The notes: a model not told the origin generated them from the sequence alone. DNA of 64,000 nt from Amaranthus tricolor (GCF_026212465.1 NC_080056.1:6914517-6978516); one strand, 5' to 3'; positions 1 through 33,119 are shown, numbered from the stretch's first letter. Numbers and translations are program-made.

Positions 1-208
1 TTATTAATTTCATGTTCATGTTCTTAAATTTGTTTTTTTTTTTTTAAATTTTCTTTTGTTTGAATTCTAAATTTCCCAATTCATTGATTCATTAAAATAT
101 ATTTTTTTTAGGTTTGAATTATGAACTTTTTTTTTTATCTTAAGTGCAGGATTGTATGTAAAATTAGAAGTAAATGTAAAATTCATGTAAAATAGAAGTA
201 GATGACAT
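1..208 (+). repeat. Segment of DEAH1 intron 2, present three times in the window
   Basis: This stretch matches 43321-43522 in the same orientation and 45874-46080 in the opposite orientation. It has only scattered differences, mostly in homopolymer runs. All three copies share the same edge: after the sequence tagaagtag, the window start continues into unique intron DNA (atgacata), while both other copies switch abruptly to F-box coding sequence (aaaactttt). Because the minus-strand copy lies directly downstream of helicase exon 2, and this copy lies upstream of helicase exon 3, I infer that it is part of helicase intron 2. It does not look like a transposon end. Confidence 0.8.
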
Positions 209-709
209 ATTATGCATATCTGAAATACTAACTTTTCTCATTCTACAAGAGGTTTGTATCTGTTATGTCAACATTTTGTTCCCTATTTCGTATATCATGT
301 TTGTACTACAGTTTATTGATCTCTCAACAGGATCCCAGGTTAAAAGATAGCATGCTTTCCATGCCAAAGATACAAATTTTATACGATTCATCAATTTATT
401 ATTGTTAATTGTCATTGTATTGTTTTTGCATTAGATTATGTTTAATGTAAGCTTATTGTTTGACATTTAAGTCGATTTTAAATTTTGAATTAATATGTAT
501 TATGATTATTTTGAAACTTGTATTTTGACATTGGTTTTTGCTAGTATGTTTGTTCTTTTTTATTGACTATGGTTCTTTATTATATCCTTGGTGTGTGTGT
601 GTTCTAAATACTTCCAGAGATAGTGGCATTTCTTCTCACAAGATGTCACTATCTCTAGCAACTAATAAAAACCAGAGGAAATATATTGTGAGTAGTGTAT
701 ATCCAATGT

Positions 710-768
<59 letters not shown>

Positions 769-1267
769 TCATTTCATAAAGAAAAGAGAACCAAAATGAC
801 ATAAACAAGTAAGATGTATATATTTTTTTTAATATTTAAGCAAAAGTGTATGTGTTTTTAGCGCTTTTTACACTGAAAAATGATCAAGCAATAATCATAG
901 TCATCATACAACTTGTTATTTCTGCAAATTTGTAGAATCGTTCGATCCTACGATTTGATCTAACGATCCGATCCCACTAGTTGATTTCGATTTAATGAAG
1001 AATCCTAATCCTGACAACCTTGCATATATTTATACCCCATAAAACCACTTCTAAATTTTTTGCAACCAGACAACCAATATGTTTCATTTACCCAATGTTG
1101 AAGTGTTGCTAAGTGTGAATCTTGTGGTATTGTGGCACTTTAGACAAGTTTTTGTTCCATTCTATTATTTGACATGGTTCTGTATCTGCGTAATATATCA
1201 TTGGAATAGATATGGAGGAACTTCTGCCTTTAAAATTAGAAATCAACATTTTGTTCTCTTATATCAG
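209..1267 (+). other. Remainder of DEAH1 intron 2 (non-coding)
   Basis: No coding exon could be recognised here. It holds a (TA)n tract at 712-764 and a degenerate patch at about 930-1010 rich in gatccta/tacgatt words. Similar patches occur at 12050-12210 and 46430-46560. The region ends in a good acceptor (ttatatcag) just before helicase exon 3. The open frame that runs into exon 3 from 1079 does not resemble the family upstream of LYQKQ and is read-through of the intron. Confidence 0.6.
712..764. repeat. (TA)n microsatellite
   Basis: About 26 uninterrupted TA dinucleotides lie inside intron 2 of the helicase gene. Confidence 0.95.
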
Positions 1268-22413
<21,146 letters not shown>

Positions 22414-22497
22414 CTTTATCGTTTTGTATTTCCGAGCTCAATACCTATGGAGTCTCAATGTTTTACTCTGTCACCAATGGGTAGGCATGGCCACGGG

Positions 22498-22795
22498 GCG
22501 GGTTACCCGGAACCGAACCGGATCCGGAACCGTTTGCGACAGGTTCCGAACCGCCCCGAACCGCGAAACCGCCGGAAAAAAAGTTGCCGGAACCGTGAAA
22601 TCGCCGGAAAAAACCGTCGTGAACCGGGTAAAAAACCCGCGGGTTGGAACTGGAACCGGTCCAACGGTTCCATGGAACCGGTTCTGGAACCGGAACCGGA
22701 ACAGGTCCGGTTGAACCGGCTCAACGGTTCCGTGGAACCGGAACCGGGACCGGTCCGGTTGAACCGGCCCACCGGTTCCATGGAACCGGTTCGCC
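22498..22795. repeat. Left subterminal GGAACCG array of the hAT element
   Basis: There are about 20 short copies of GGAACCG or its complement CGGTTCC. They are more GC-rich than anything else nearby. Several long open frames here on both strands are artefacts of the repeat. Confidence 0.85.
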
Positions 22796-23058
22796 AAAAT
22801 GTGACCGTTACGTTACCGTTAGCTAGCCGTTGCCTTCTCCTCTATATATACTCATCACTTTCAATCATTTTCATTCACAACTCATCTCTTCTCCTACTCT
22901 CTTTACTTACTCTCTCTACTTAATTCTTTAATTACGCAATTATTCTCTTAATTACATAATTAGTCTTTTAATTATTTCTTAATTTAGTTAGTTACATAAT
23001 TAATTATTTATTTATTTCTTAATTCTATATTTCTATTATTACTTCAATATTATCAATC

Positions 23059-25682
23059 ATGTCTTCATTTTTGAAAAAAATCACAAAAAAAGTTACTAAA
23101 GTGGCAAAATCATTGGGAGGTTCCAGTTCCTCCAAAAGAAAGGCCACTTCTACTCCGTCGGTATCAACAACACCTTCCATTAGTAATTATAATTATGAAC
23201 ATAATTATCGGGAAGGGTACGACCCAGAGTTACATAATTATGCAGAAGAAGTGGAAAGAGAAATACAAATTGATGAAGAAGAGGAACCAACGACCCCAAT
23301 TGGGATACATATATCTCGACAGTCATCAACAAGATCACATGAAGAACAAGGAGAACAACAACAACAAAGACAAGCTCGTGGTAAACGAGTCAATTTCCAA
23401 ACAATCGGTTAGTTTTATAATTTTATTCTTCAAATTAATTAAACTTTAAATTATTTATTTATTTAATTATAGTTTTATAATTTTAAATTATTTATTTAGA
23501 TGAAGACGAACCAGTAAGACAACCTTTTCCTGCAATGGCACCTCCTAGTGGTAGAGCTGTTTCACATGTGTGGTCGTATTTCACAAAAGAACCAACCGAA
23601 AATCCAGATATTTTCTTATGCACTTGTCAAATTTGTGAAAGTCAAGGAGTAAAGCCCTTAGTTTCATACAGTTTCACCAGAGGTAAATATTTTTTAAGTT
23701 TTTTATACATACATAATACATTATACATTCATACATTATATATTCATATTTTATAAACATTTATTTATTGTGTTTTGTGAATACGTGTTAGGTGGTGGTA
23801 CGGGATCTTTTAACAAACATTTGGCAAAGAAGCATGGAATCACAAAAGAAACTCATGCAGCAAGCGGGAGCGGGACCACAAGTGGAAGCCGACAGACACA
23901 ATGGGACATTCCCAGCACAGGTATGCTTTTAGATACAATCGTAATGACATGATTGATGAATTTTCTAGGTATGTAATTTGTGATGAATTGCCTTTTAACC
24001 ACGGTGAAAGTAGGGCATACGAGCGTCTCACTAGAAAAACTTTGCAACCACAATATAGAGCAATCCCTAGGAGCACTCTTAAAAGACGCACAATTAAATT
24101 ATACGAATCAATGCGCTATGAATTAGTTGAAATGTTTAAATCGTTTAATGGTAGGGTTAGCATAACAACTGACATTTGGTCTGCTCCCCCACATTTAGAA
24201 CCTTATATGTGTGTAACAGCACACTGGATAGATCGAAATTGGATTATTCAAAAAAGAATAATTGCTTTTGAGACAATGCCAGAAAGACATACCGGTGAAA
24301 ACATAAAATATAGATTAGTAGAGATATGTAGAGAATGGAACTTATTAGATAAAATATTTTGTTGTTCAACTGATAATGCAACCGCGAACATTAAATGTAT
24401 AGAACTTTTGTTTAACGAACCTGCTTTTAGTTTAATCCTTGGGGGTAGCTTATTACACATACGTTGTTGTGCGCATATAATTAACTTATCTTGCCAAGCA
24501 GGCATAAAACAATTAAGTGATTTATTAGAACCAATTAGGGATATAGTGAAATGGCTTAGGATCGGAAAGATAAAAAGACGATATAAACAATTATGTGACC
24601 AATACCAACTTTAAAAAGTGTATTGGTCATTAGATACTCCTACACGTTGGGGCTCAACCAACGATTTATTAAGAAAGGCGATTGCTTATCGCCCAGTAAT
24701 AACACAACTATATAGTGAGTGTACAGATAGTTTCATAGCTGATGACACTTGAGAATTAGCTATAGGTGTACATAACATATTAGAAGCATATGACCACGCG
24801 ACTAAGATTTTTTCTTATGTTTATGAACCGAACGTTCACTTAGTAATAAGTGAATGTATTACTATTTTTTATCATCTCCTTAAATATACACATGAAGATA
24901 CTAACCCAAAATTGAGGCCGATTCTTGCAGATATGATGGAAAAATGGCAAGCATATTTTACCGATTTTCCTTATATTTATGGAATCGCAACCATTTTGGA
25001 CCCACGTTTTAAAACTGAGGTCCTTACTAAAGTAATAGGATTTTATTACCAATCGTTAGATCGCCCGTCTACTGATGTACATAATTATGTAGGAACATGT
25101 AAAAAATATTTAACAGAACTCTATGATTTTTACGCTAGTGTATATAACCCGAAACGCGATATGTCTAGGCGTGCTAGCGTTTCGGCACGTCCCTCTTACT
25201 ATAATTCGGTAATAGCTAACATAATGACTCAAGATGATAGTTTTGTAGGATCATCTTCTTCTTCCTCGACCTCATATTTAGAACTAGATAGTTATCTTAA
25301 ACACCACTTTGAAATAGACCAAAGTATTTATAATATTTTAGAGTGGTGGAAAGAAAAATCTGTTAAATTTCCCATTTTATCGAGAATTGCAAAGGATATC
25401 CTTGCAATTCCCGCGTCAACAATTGCGTCGGAGTCTGCTTTTAGTGCAGGTAGAAGAGTTTTGGACGAAAAGCGATCTCGTCTTGCTCCACATAGTATTC
25501 AAATATGTGTTTGCAAGAAAGATTGGGATCAAGCGGAGATTCGAACACAAGGACTAAGGAATGATGATGATCAAGACGACGATGATGATCCATGGATGAT
25601 GATGGATACATCTGCATCATCGTCAGGAGGAGAGTCAGCGGAAGCATCTAATCAACCACATGATGATGACGAAGACGAATAG
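23059..25682 (+). pseudogene. hAT transposase with BED zinc finger, disabled
   Basis: Exons can be placed at 23059-23407 (Ser/Lys-rich N-terminus), 23500-23682 and 23792-about 23900. The last two build a BED finger with a CTCQIC cysteine pair and an HLAKKH histidine pair. The frame then shifts by one near 23900-23925 into the main body (TTDIWSAP, RCCAHIINL). In-frame stops occur at 24612-24614 (TAA) and 24750-24752 (TGA, likely a former Trp). The C-terminal part (24912-25682) retains the dimerisation block with KFPILSRIAKDILAIPAST and ESAFSAGRR. These are hallmarks of DAYSLEEPER/RICESLEEPER-like plant hAT transposases. The three lesions make this a pseudogene unless the first is an unrecognised splice. 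Confidence 0.9.
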
Positions 25683-26037
25683 GATCAATCCGACAAGCGA
25701 CAACGATAAATCAACATTCAACAACTATAAATAAAAGGTATGACAAAGAACTACGTGGGCTTTGATTCCTTCGGGATACGTAGGCAGCTTAGTATTCATT
25801 TGGGTACTAGGTTCAAGTCCATTTTCTCCCTCTTTTTTTATTAATCATCTTTATCGACATTATCATTGATTCGTTTCTTATTAATTTATTTTTTTCCATT
25901 CTTTTTAGTAAATATTTCAATAACGATGACAACTTGACATGCAATGAATTTCGCTAATAATCAAGTAATCATCAAAGGTACGTCCGCGATATTATAGTAT
26001 TTTTTTATTATATAAATATTTAAAGAAAAAATAAAAA

Positions 26038-26190
26038 TGGAACCGATGGTCCGACCCACTCGTCCCGTGAGTTGGAACCGCCGGAACCGCCTCATGAACC
26101 GCCAAGGAACCGTTTGGAACCGCCCGGAACCGGAACCGGAACCGGGTGGAGCCGGAACCGGATGGAACCGGAACGGAACCGGACCAACCC
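26038..26190. repeat. Right subterminal GGAACCG array of the hAT element
   Basis: A dense run of ggaaccg and cggaacc words, the counterpart of the left array, sits directly inside the right terminal inverted repeat. Confidence 0.85.
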
Positions 26191-26216
26191 GGACCATGGC
26201 CATGCCTACCAATGGG

Positions 26217-26555
26217 TAAAGGACATTCTGCTGCTAGTTGAAGTGGGAGTGAGTCGAGATGACGGAGAATGCTTTTTAGAAGAAAGAAATTGATTTATTT
26301 GGTTAATGAATTATAAATCGAAAATGTTCGAATCGTTCTACGGAAATGTAAATATAAGCAGGCAGCATAGTGTTTGAATTTATTTTTGTCCCAGTTTTTA
26401 TAGACTATAGAGATAGCTCTTGTACATTAGATTGATATCAGTGTAGTTGAAGTGACAGCACAAATGGGCAACAATATGGACCCGTTCTGGAGAGTATAGT
26501 CGATTGATGTAGTCACTTTGTTAGGTCTTAAATCTTATTTACCTACACTAGTCTC
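26217..26555 (+). other. DEAH1: Former 3' end and 3'UTR of the helicase gene
   Basis: Removing the hAT element rejoins ...tcaccaatggg with taaaggacattctg. One frame across this site reads SPMGKGHSAAS and then a stop, which loosely resembles the MPKG-type tail of the family. A terminal helicase exon may therefore have been split here. Downstream DNA is AT-rich and non-coding, consistent with a 3'UTR. No certain poly(A) signal could be chosen. Confidence 0.4.
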
Positions 26556-26557
26556 TA

Positions 26558-26591
<34 letters not shown>

Positions 26592-26620
26592 GTATATATA
26601 TGTATATATATATATGTATA

Positions 26621-26655
<35 letters not shown>
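26556..26655. repeat. Interrupted (TA)n tract
   Basis: TA repeats are broken by regular TATATG units. The tract is immediately followed by taggtaatatccgtgcgatg, a motif that also appears, diverged, near 42345 and 51105. Confidence 0.9.
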
Positions 26656-26719
26656 GTAATATCCGTGCGATGTACGGTTTTATAAAAGTTTTTTGCGAAT
26701 TTGCGAATATTTAATGTAT

Positions 26720-27572
26720 GTGCTGGAACACATGATCCTAATCCTAAGATCCTGAAAGAGGATTAACGCAAGTACCTGCAGGCTGCAGGATGGATTATCC
26801 TGCTGAAGGATAAAAGAGCTTTAAATACCTGTAGGATGGCTAGTCCTGCAAAAACGATAGAAAAATATAAACACCTGCAGGATGGCTAATCCTGTAAAGT
26901 GATAGAGGAATACAAGTTCCTGTAGGACAGCTAGTCCTGCCGAATGAAAGAAGAACAAAAATACCTGCAGAATGGTAGCAATGGGTATAGTGACGTGGCA
27001 TGAGATAGCTGCAGTCGTACTAAGAAAAGCTGTCAAAACTTGTATGAGGCAAGACAACACACATATCTCGTACCCTACCTAGAAAAGTGTACTATAATGT
27101 AGTGGAAATCAGAGAATGGGGACCACGGAATAAAGATCAACTAATTAACAAATGCCACATCAGCCCAAGGGATATTTTATGTCTCCCTCCACTGATCTTC
27201 AAAAGATTTCATTTAAGGTAAAAGCCAAAACGACCATTAGGATTTTGGGAATCTTTCCCAAGACCCACTACTATAAATATACAGTGCCATGCACTACCAC
27301 TGGTAACGAAACTCTTTGCATTCAAACTCTAGCAATACTTTGAGCGAGATGATTATTTTCTTACCAACTTTCATAACTACATTCTCAGTCCCATTACTGA
27401 CTTAATCATCGGAGGTTGACCCCTCTCCGGCCCTCGTTTGTTACCTTGTGCAAATACCACCTGTGAAGTGAGCTACAACGCGACTCAAAACCTCCCCAGT
27501 GATTCATTTCAATTGTGAATCTTAAAGGACATTCTCGTCATCTTTGTTGAGTGTGTTGATTGTTCTTCTACA
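26720..27572 (+). mobile_element. LTR of a gypsy-like retrotransposon
   Basis: A promoter-like tataaatata occurs at about 27272, and the segment ends ttcttctaca. It is followed at 27584 by tttggcgctagaagaaggg, the type of sequence found just inside the 5' LTR of plant Tat/Athila-like gypsy elements. The U3 side carries tandem units. There is no matching second LTR or gypsy pol in the window, and the sequence passes into copia DNA by about 27690. The boundaries are estimates. Confidence 0.5.
26770..26990. repeat. Tandem repeats with acctgcaggatggctaatcctg core
   Basis: Five diverged units of about 50-60 bp each begin near acctgcagg or acctgtagg, contain ggatggctaatcctgc, and end in aaagatagaaaaata-like spacers. 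Each core is partly self-complementary (aggat...atcct). Confidence 0.8.
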
Positions 27573-29442
27573 ACCGGAATATTTTGGCGCTAGAAGAAGG
27601 GCTTAGAGTTCTTTCTAGCTACGTTTCTGTTAACTTTCAAACAAAACACAAACTTTCCTCAAAAATTACCAACCAAAAGCCAAATCTTCGATCCAAGTCT
27701 GGCGAGCACCGACAAATTGAAGTTGGGGTACCTTCGAACCCTCAACAAAATCAAGAACAACGTTTCATCATCACAGAACTTTACTTAAAATGACTCGTGC
27801 TATCATGCTTGAATCTTGTGTTCCCACTTCCCTTTGGCCCGAGGCAGTCGCCACAGCCAACTATCTCACCAATCGAATTCCCATGAATAGCCTTAACTAT
27901 CATACACCCTTAGATTCCCTCAAAAATCACAACTTGTTACTATTTGCGCATTCCTTACCCCCTAGAATTTTTGTTTGCACAGTCTTTATTCATTATCCAA
28001 AAAGAATGCGAAATAAGTTGGAACCAAGAGCAGTTAAGTGTGTTTTTGTTGGGTACGGAAGGAATCAAAAGGGGTACAGGTGCTATGATCCTCAGGCTCG
28101 AAAGGTGTATACTACTATGGATTGTGAGTTCGTTGAGAAAGAGTTCTATACTACCACCATCCTCGATGTCAGGGGGAGAAGGAAGATGACGAGCTCAGAT
28201 GGTTAACTAATCTAGTCCTGTCCAACTTAGACCCAAAAGAACAAGTAGGCAATTCGACAGAACCACCTTATCAAGCTGTTCAGTCCACTCCTTTACCGGT
28301 CCCCTCTTCAGTCTTGTTTGATCATCAGGTGAGTAGTTTAAAAAGTGAACTTGAAATTGTTGATAGTAATGTTGTTGATTCTTTGACTGAGAATAGAGTT
28401 GCAGAAGAAAATGTGGAAGCAGACAATCATGAATGCCAGGGTAATGAGAAATCATATGTTCTACCACCTCGAACTACACGAGGTATTCCTCCAAATAGGT
28501 ATGATCCAGATTACGAGGCTAGACGATCGAGATATCCTATCGAAGAACCAGATGGAGGGAATATGTCACAGAGTGCATTGGCGTTCAATGCAGCACTGTA
28601 CGCAACCAAACTCCCGACTACTGTTGAAGAGGCTCTAGCAACTGATCATTGGCGAAAGGCTATGGAAGAGGAAATAAGTGCTCTCAAGAAAAATGGCACG
28701 TGGGATAAATGTAGTTTACCAAGTAAAAAGAAAGTCGTTGGGTGTAAATGGGTGTTTACGATCAATTATAAAGCAAATGGCACAATCGAAAGGTACAAAG
28801 CTCGTCTTGTGGAAAAAGGGTACACTCAGACTTATAGGGTTGAATATTCAGAGAGTTTTTCTCCAATAGCTAAAATCGATACGATTCGGGTCTTGTTCAA
28901 TGTAGCAGCAAATTTGGACTGGCCTCTCCATCAGTTTCATGTGAAGAATTCTTTTCTTCATGGGGAGTTACAAGAAGAGGTTTACATGGAGGCACCACCA
29001 AGGTCCACTTTAGAGTTCTTAGAAAACGAAGGCTGTAGACTGAAAAAGGCGTTGTACGGTTTGAAGTAGTCTCCTTGAGCTTGGTTCGGAAGGTTTACAT
29101 CTGTTATGAGAAGATTTGGGTACAAACAGAGCAACTCCGATCATACTCTGTTCCTTAGAAGAAGAGGAGGAAAAATAACATGTCTTATAATCTATATTGA
29201 TGACATTATTATTACCGGGGATGACAAAGCGGAAATTAAGAATCTTAAAAGCAAGTTGTTTCGAGAATTTGAAATGAAGGATCTTGAAAGACTCAAATAT
29301 TTCTTGGGAATTGAAGTTCTTAGATCAAACAGATGAATCTTCATATCCCAAAAGAAATATGTTCTAGACTTATTGGTTGAGACAGGGATGTTGGATTGTA
29401 AACCCATTGAGACACCAATGTTGATGAATCACGGATTGCAGA

Positions 29443-31029
29443 TGTAACACCCTCAGAATAGGTCGAACTTTTGAAAACACCTATAATGAAAGACATGAGC
29501 CAAAGCCTACTCATGGGAGTGTTACCGCCAAATCTATTTCTAATAAAATAAATGTAAGGCTTACGACTAAGGAATAACTTAATAACTTTAAATCCAACAA
29601 AGGGTCTTACACATAAGGAAAGACTGAAACGCAATCTATATCCATAAAATTTAAACAACTTTAAGGTAAATTTAAACTGAAATACGACTCTAATAAAAGC
29701 TATGTTTCTAAGTGATCCTCACTCCACGATTCCCATGTAATCAAAAAACCTGCAACATAAGAATGCAAGAAAAATAAGGGAAAAACTCTCAAAATCAGGA
29801 AATTGAGTTATTCCAACTCCATCCCATAAAATGATGAAGTTTGAAAATAATTTAAGAAAACAAAACATAATTTGAGTTGAAAATAATGTTGGAAAAAATA
29901 TAAAACTGAGAAGAAAAAAAAAAGAATGTCAATTTATGGAAACAAAATAATATCACATAAATCAATTAATTTATTTGTTATTTAATAATGACAACACATA
30001 TATCCAGTTATTAGTTTGAGGGAACGAGAACGTCAGTAGGCCGAGGCTTTACCCCTATACCTACTTCATCAAGAGGTCGTCACCCCAAATAATTCAAGGC
30101 CAACAGAGCAGTCTCGGGTAACCCTAGTGTGCACACCCCTTCTACTTGGATCACAACAAATAGAAGGAAGACCAAACATCATATCAAGTATCAGAAATAA
30201 TAATACCTGTCGGCAGCTATACTAACCAAACAGGACAGCCTGTTCATCACCCTTATACTTGGATCACAACAATTATAAGAGCTTCATTTCCCTCGTGTTA
30301 CACTTTACGTGATTTAATATATTTTAATAATTAGTCGCGAGCACACAAACATATAATCAAACACACATTATACATTTTATTTTATGATCATAAATCTTCT
30401 CAAGAATATTCAACTGAAATCTCATTTTTCAAAACATCATTCTAATATGAATTGGTGGCAATAGGAATTAATATCATAAATATTTCTATTTCAAATTCAA
30501 TCACATTTAAAATCATTATTAAAATAATAATATAACTTTCATCAAAATAATAATATTATAAATTAAATAAGTAACAAAACAAATCGAAATTCATTCCGTT
30601 TTGAAATCAAAGAAAATATTGATAAGGAAAATGGCTTTTTTTGTTGTAGTAAATATCATTTGACAAATAAAATATAAAAAGTAAATATCATACAAAATCA
30701 AAATTTCTGTCTAAACACATTAATTATCACTTAACACATAATACTAACGGGATAGCCCTAATTAGATGGACATTGAGAATTACTTTGTCACACGATCCTA
30801 GACAAACGTACGCTTCTAATAATCTTTGTCTACGAATCCGCTGTTTTTAGTATCAAATTTCTACCTTCTTTTGAACAAATGGAGGATGAAGAGAGTAATT
30901 TGTAGGAAAAAAAGAAAGTGTGAGTAATAATGTGAATGAATTAAGGGTAATTGGTTTAATTTATAGTGGGTAAATGAGGTGAGTTATAAAATTTAGAGGG
31001 AGAAGTGGGAAATTATTTGTTAATGGGGA

Positions 31030-31128
<99 letters not shown>

Positions 31129-31150
31129 TTAAAAAAAAACGGATGTTAAC
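29443..31150. mobile_element. Solo LTR inserted in the copia remnant, 1708 bp
   Basis: It starts TGTAACACCCTC and ends near GGATGTTAAC, a slightly decayed version of the TGTAACACCC...GGGTGTTACA pair seen in chromovirus-type LTRs. The copia reading frame is interrupted exactly here, with the 5-bp duplication GCAGA (29438-29442 and 31151-31155). There is no coding sequence. It contains two near-identical phrases with cttggatcacaacaa and an expanded ATT tract. Confidence 0.75.
31031..31098. repeat. (ATT)n microsatellite
   Basis: About 22 ATT units lie near the right end of the solo LTR, followed by a short ATTT tract. Confidence 0.95.
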
Positions 31151-31869
31151 GCAGATGCTTGAAGGAGGGGAACTAGCAGATCGTATGCAGTGCTAGCGAT
31201 TGGCAGGGAAGTTGATTTACTTAGCTCATACGAGACCTGACATCACATATGCTGTAGGAGTAGTCAGTCGGTTTACGCACAGACCACAAGTACGACATAT
31301 GGAAGCAATGTTTCGAATCTTGAGATGTCTCAAAGGATCCCCTGGAAGAGGGGTCTAATACAAAAAGAATGGTCACTTGAACCTTGTTCCTTACACAGAT
31401 GCCGACTGAGCATGTGACAGAGATGACAGGAAGTCAACTTCAGGTTGCTTCACTCTTGTAGGAGGTAACTTAGTAACATGGAGAAGCAAGAAACAGAAAG
31501 TCGTTGCTATGTCTAGTGCAAAGGCAAAGTTCAGAGGAGTTTCAAAGGGAATCACTGAGGTCTTATGGCTTAGAAAGTTATTAACAGAACATGGATTTAT
31601 TCCCACAAAAAGTTGCGAGCTGTATTGTGCATAATCAAGCTGCCATCAATATTTTAGAGAATCCGATTCAGCATGATCGTACGAAACATGTCGAAGTCGA
31701 CAAACATTTCATAAAAGAGAAGTTGGAAGCAAAGGTGATCAAACTCCCTCATGTGAAGTCTAAGGATCAACTAACAGATATTCTCACGAAGGCAGTAGGG
31801 ACCAAATTCTTTGAAGAAGTATTGTGCAAGTTGGGTGTCGGTGACCCTACGACCCAACTTGAGGGGGAA

Positions 31870-32052
31870 TGTTAGAATATGGAAACCGAAATATTTAGTA
31901 TATTTATAATTAGGGAAATTTCTATATCATGTAATCTTTTATTTTATGTAACCCTAGGTAGCTCCTTGTATATATACATTATTCTTGATTATTAGAAAAG
32001 ATATATAGAACACAAGATTAAAACCCCAAAAACAGTGTTCTTCTCTGAATCA
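31870..32052 (+). mobile_element. 3' LTR of the copia remnant
   Basis: It begins TGTTAGAATATGG directly after the polypurine tract gagggggaa and contains a TATA-like tgtatatatacatt. A plausible end is tctctgaatca. No 5' LTR partner is present because the element is 5'-truncated. The right end is inferred. Confidence 0.65.
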
Positions 32053-32239
32053 GGTGCGTCCAAATATTTTTCCTATCGTGGGATCCTAGAGTTAATGTAT
32101 CATATTTGAGAGTAATATCAAAGAAATTGTGTATTGTTAATGTGTTTTTTCATTTCTAGCTTGGAACTCACCTTTATAGACCTCTAGCTAAGAAAACAAA
32201 ATTTTAGCGTACACTTGATTTTACGATGAATTGTCCACT

Positions 32240-32477
32240 CCATAGTGTCAAAACAAGGCCGCAACGCATCACATCGACCGCGTTGTAAAGGTTTTCAAAA
32301 TAAATGAACCGATATTTTCCACGTTGTAAAGGTGTAAAAAACCGCATTTTTGGCCGTTTCAAGGGATATCTTATAATTCGACCAATATTTAAGCGTTACT
32401 ATAGCCACATCACTCTCGTTACCGCATCACCATTTCGTTATCGCGATCGCAACTGTTACCGCATTTTTACCCTATGG
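32240..32477. mobile_element. Dispersed MITE family, copy 2
   Basis: It starts ccatagtgtcaaaac and ends gcatttttaccctatgg. The interior contains aagggatatctta and atatttaagcgttac, as in copy 1 at 16393-16617. It includes runs of cgcgatcgcaactgttaccgc. Non-coding. Confidence 0.7.
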
Positions 32478-33119
32478 TCCACTCTCAATAGAGCTAAAGA
32501 TTTCTATTTTTTGATCCAAAATTTATTGGACTATACTAAATGACTAGTTAACTTATGTGCAGTTTTTATTTATGTGAAGTTGCCAATGACGTATGGGTGA
32601 TTGGAAACAATCATAATATTTCCACAAGGATAAGGTGGAGTGCAACGGACCCCTTGAATCCGATGTGAGCCACTTAGTGACATTGAAGTGATAGAATAAA
32701 GGTTAATTTGATTTGACTAAAAAGATTCATTCAAGTGGAAAATGCTTTTTTATGTGATTTTTTTTGGAGGTGTGAGGGGATTACTAATGTATAAAAGTTA
32801 AATTTGTTTAGTTCCTTGTATGAGAAGTTAGATTTAAATGGAATTGAAGGGAGAACAATGAAATGAAGAAGGGGAAGAAGAAAGTAAATGAAAAGGGTGC
32901 AATATGTGGTTTCCTTAAACATGTAGTACGAATACTTATATTATCTTCATCCTTGCACAAAAACAATTTCCACCGTAGGAGAAGTTTGTTCCATTCTATT
33001 ACAAACAATATTAGTGGGAAAATTGTTTTTCCACTGGACAAAATAATCTCATAAACCTTTTCACACTAGGGCGGCAAACTACTTTAACTGACCTTACTTA
33101 TTAGACAATTTCACTATTG

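Larger units (their letters stand above)
22482..26208 (+). mobile_element. hAT DNA transposon, 3727 bp, at the 3' end of the helicase gene
   Basis: The terminal inverted repeats read TAGGCATGGCCA at both ends. The flanking 8-bp duplication CCAATGGG is perfect (22474-22481 and 26209-26216). Subterminal regions (22500-22795 and 26038-26190) are packed with GGAACCG/CGGTTCC words, which are likely transposase binding sites. The interior carries a hAT transposase with a BED zinc finger at the N-terminus and a dimerisation domain at the C-terminus. It has a frame break and two internal stops, so this copy is probably no longer autonomous. The perfect duplication suggests a fairly recent insertion. 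Confidence 0.97.
27690..31869 (+). pseudogene. 5'-truncated Ty1/copia pol polyprotein remnant, interrupted
   Basis: Recognisable in order are the end of the integrase core (NPQQNQ, TRAIMLESCVP, then FVGYGRNQKGYRCYDP), reverse transcriptase (KWVFTINYKANGTIERYKARLV; YIDDIIITGD catalytic box at about 29195), and RNase H (YTDADWACDRDDRKSTSGCF, VDKHFIKEKL). Gag and protease are absent. Stops interrupt the frame after LYGLK (29067), near 29335, 31352 and 31631, with small frameshifts, and a 1.7 kb solo LTR is inserted at 29443. The element is dead. It ends in a polypurine tract (gagggggaa) before its 3' LTR. Confidence 0.92.

Noticed and set aside
1079..1267. Coding sequence upstream of exon 3 in the same open frame
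   Set aside because: The residues before LYQKQ have no resemblance to the family, and the true preceding exon is recognised at 48627-48757.
22447..22923. Arg/Pro/Gly-rich proteins on both strands
   Set aside because: The frames are by-products of the GGAACCG repeats of the hAT terminus.
31005..31196. Poly-tyrosine protein
   Set aside because: It is translation of the ATT microsatellite in the solo LTR.
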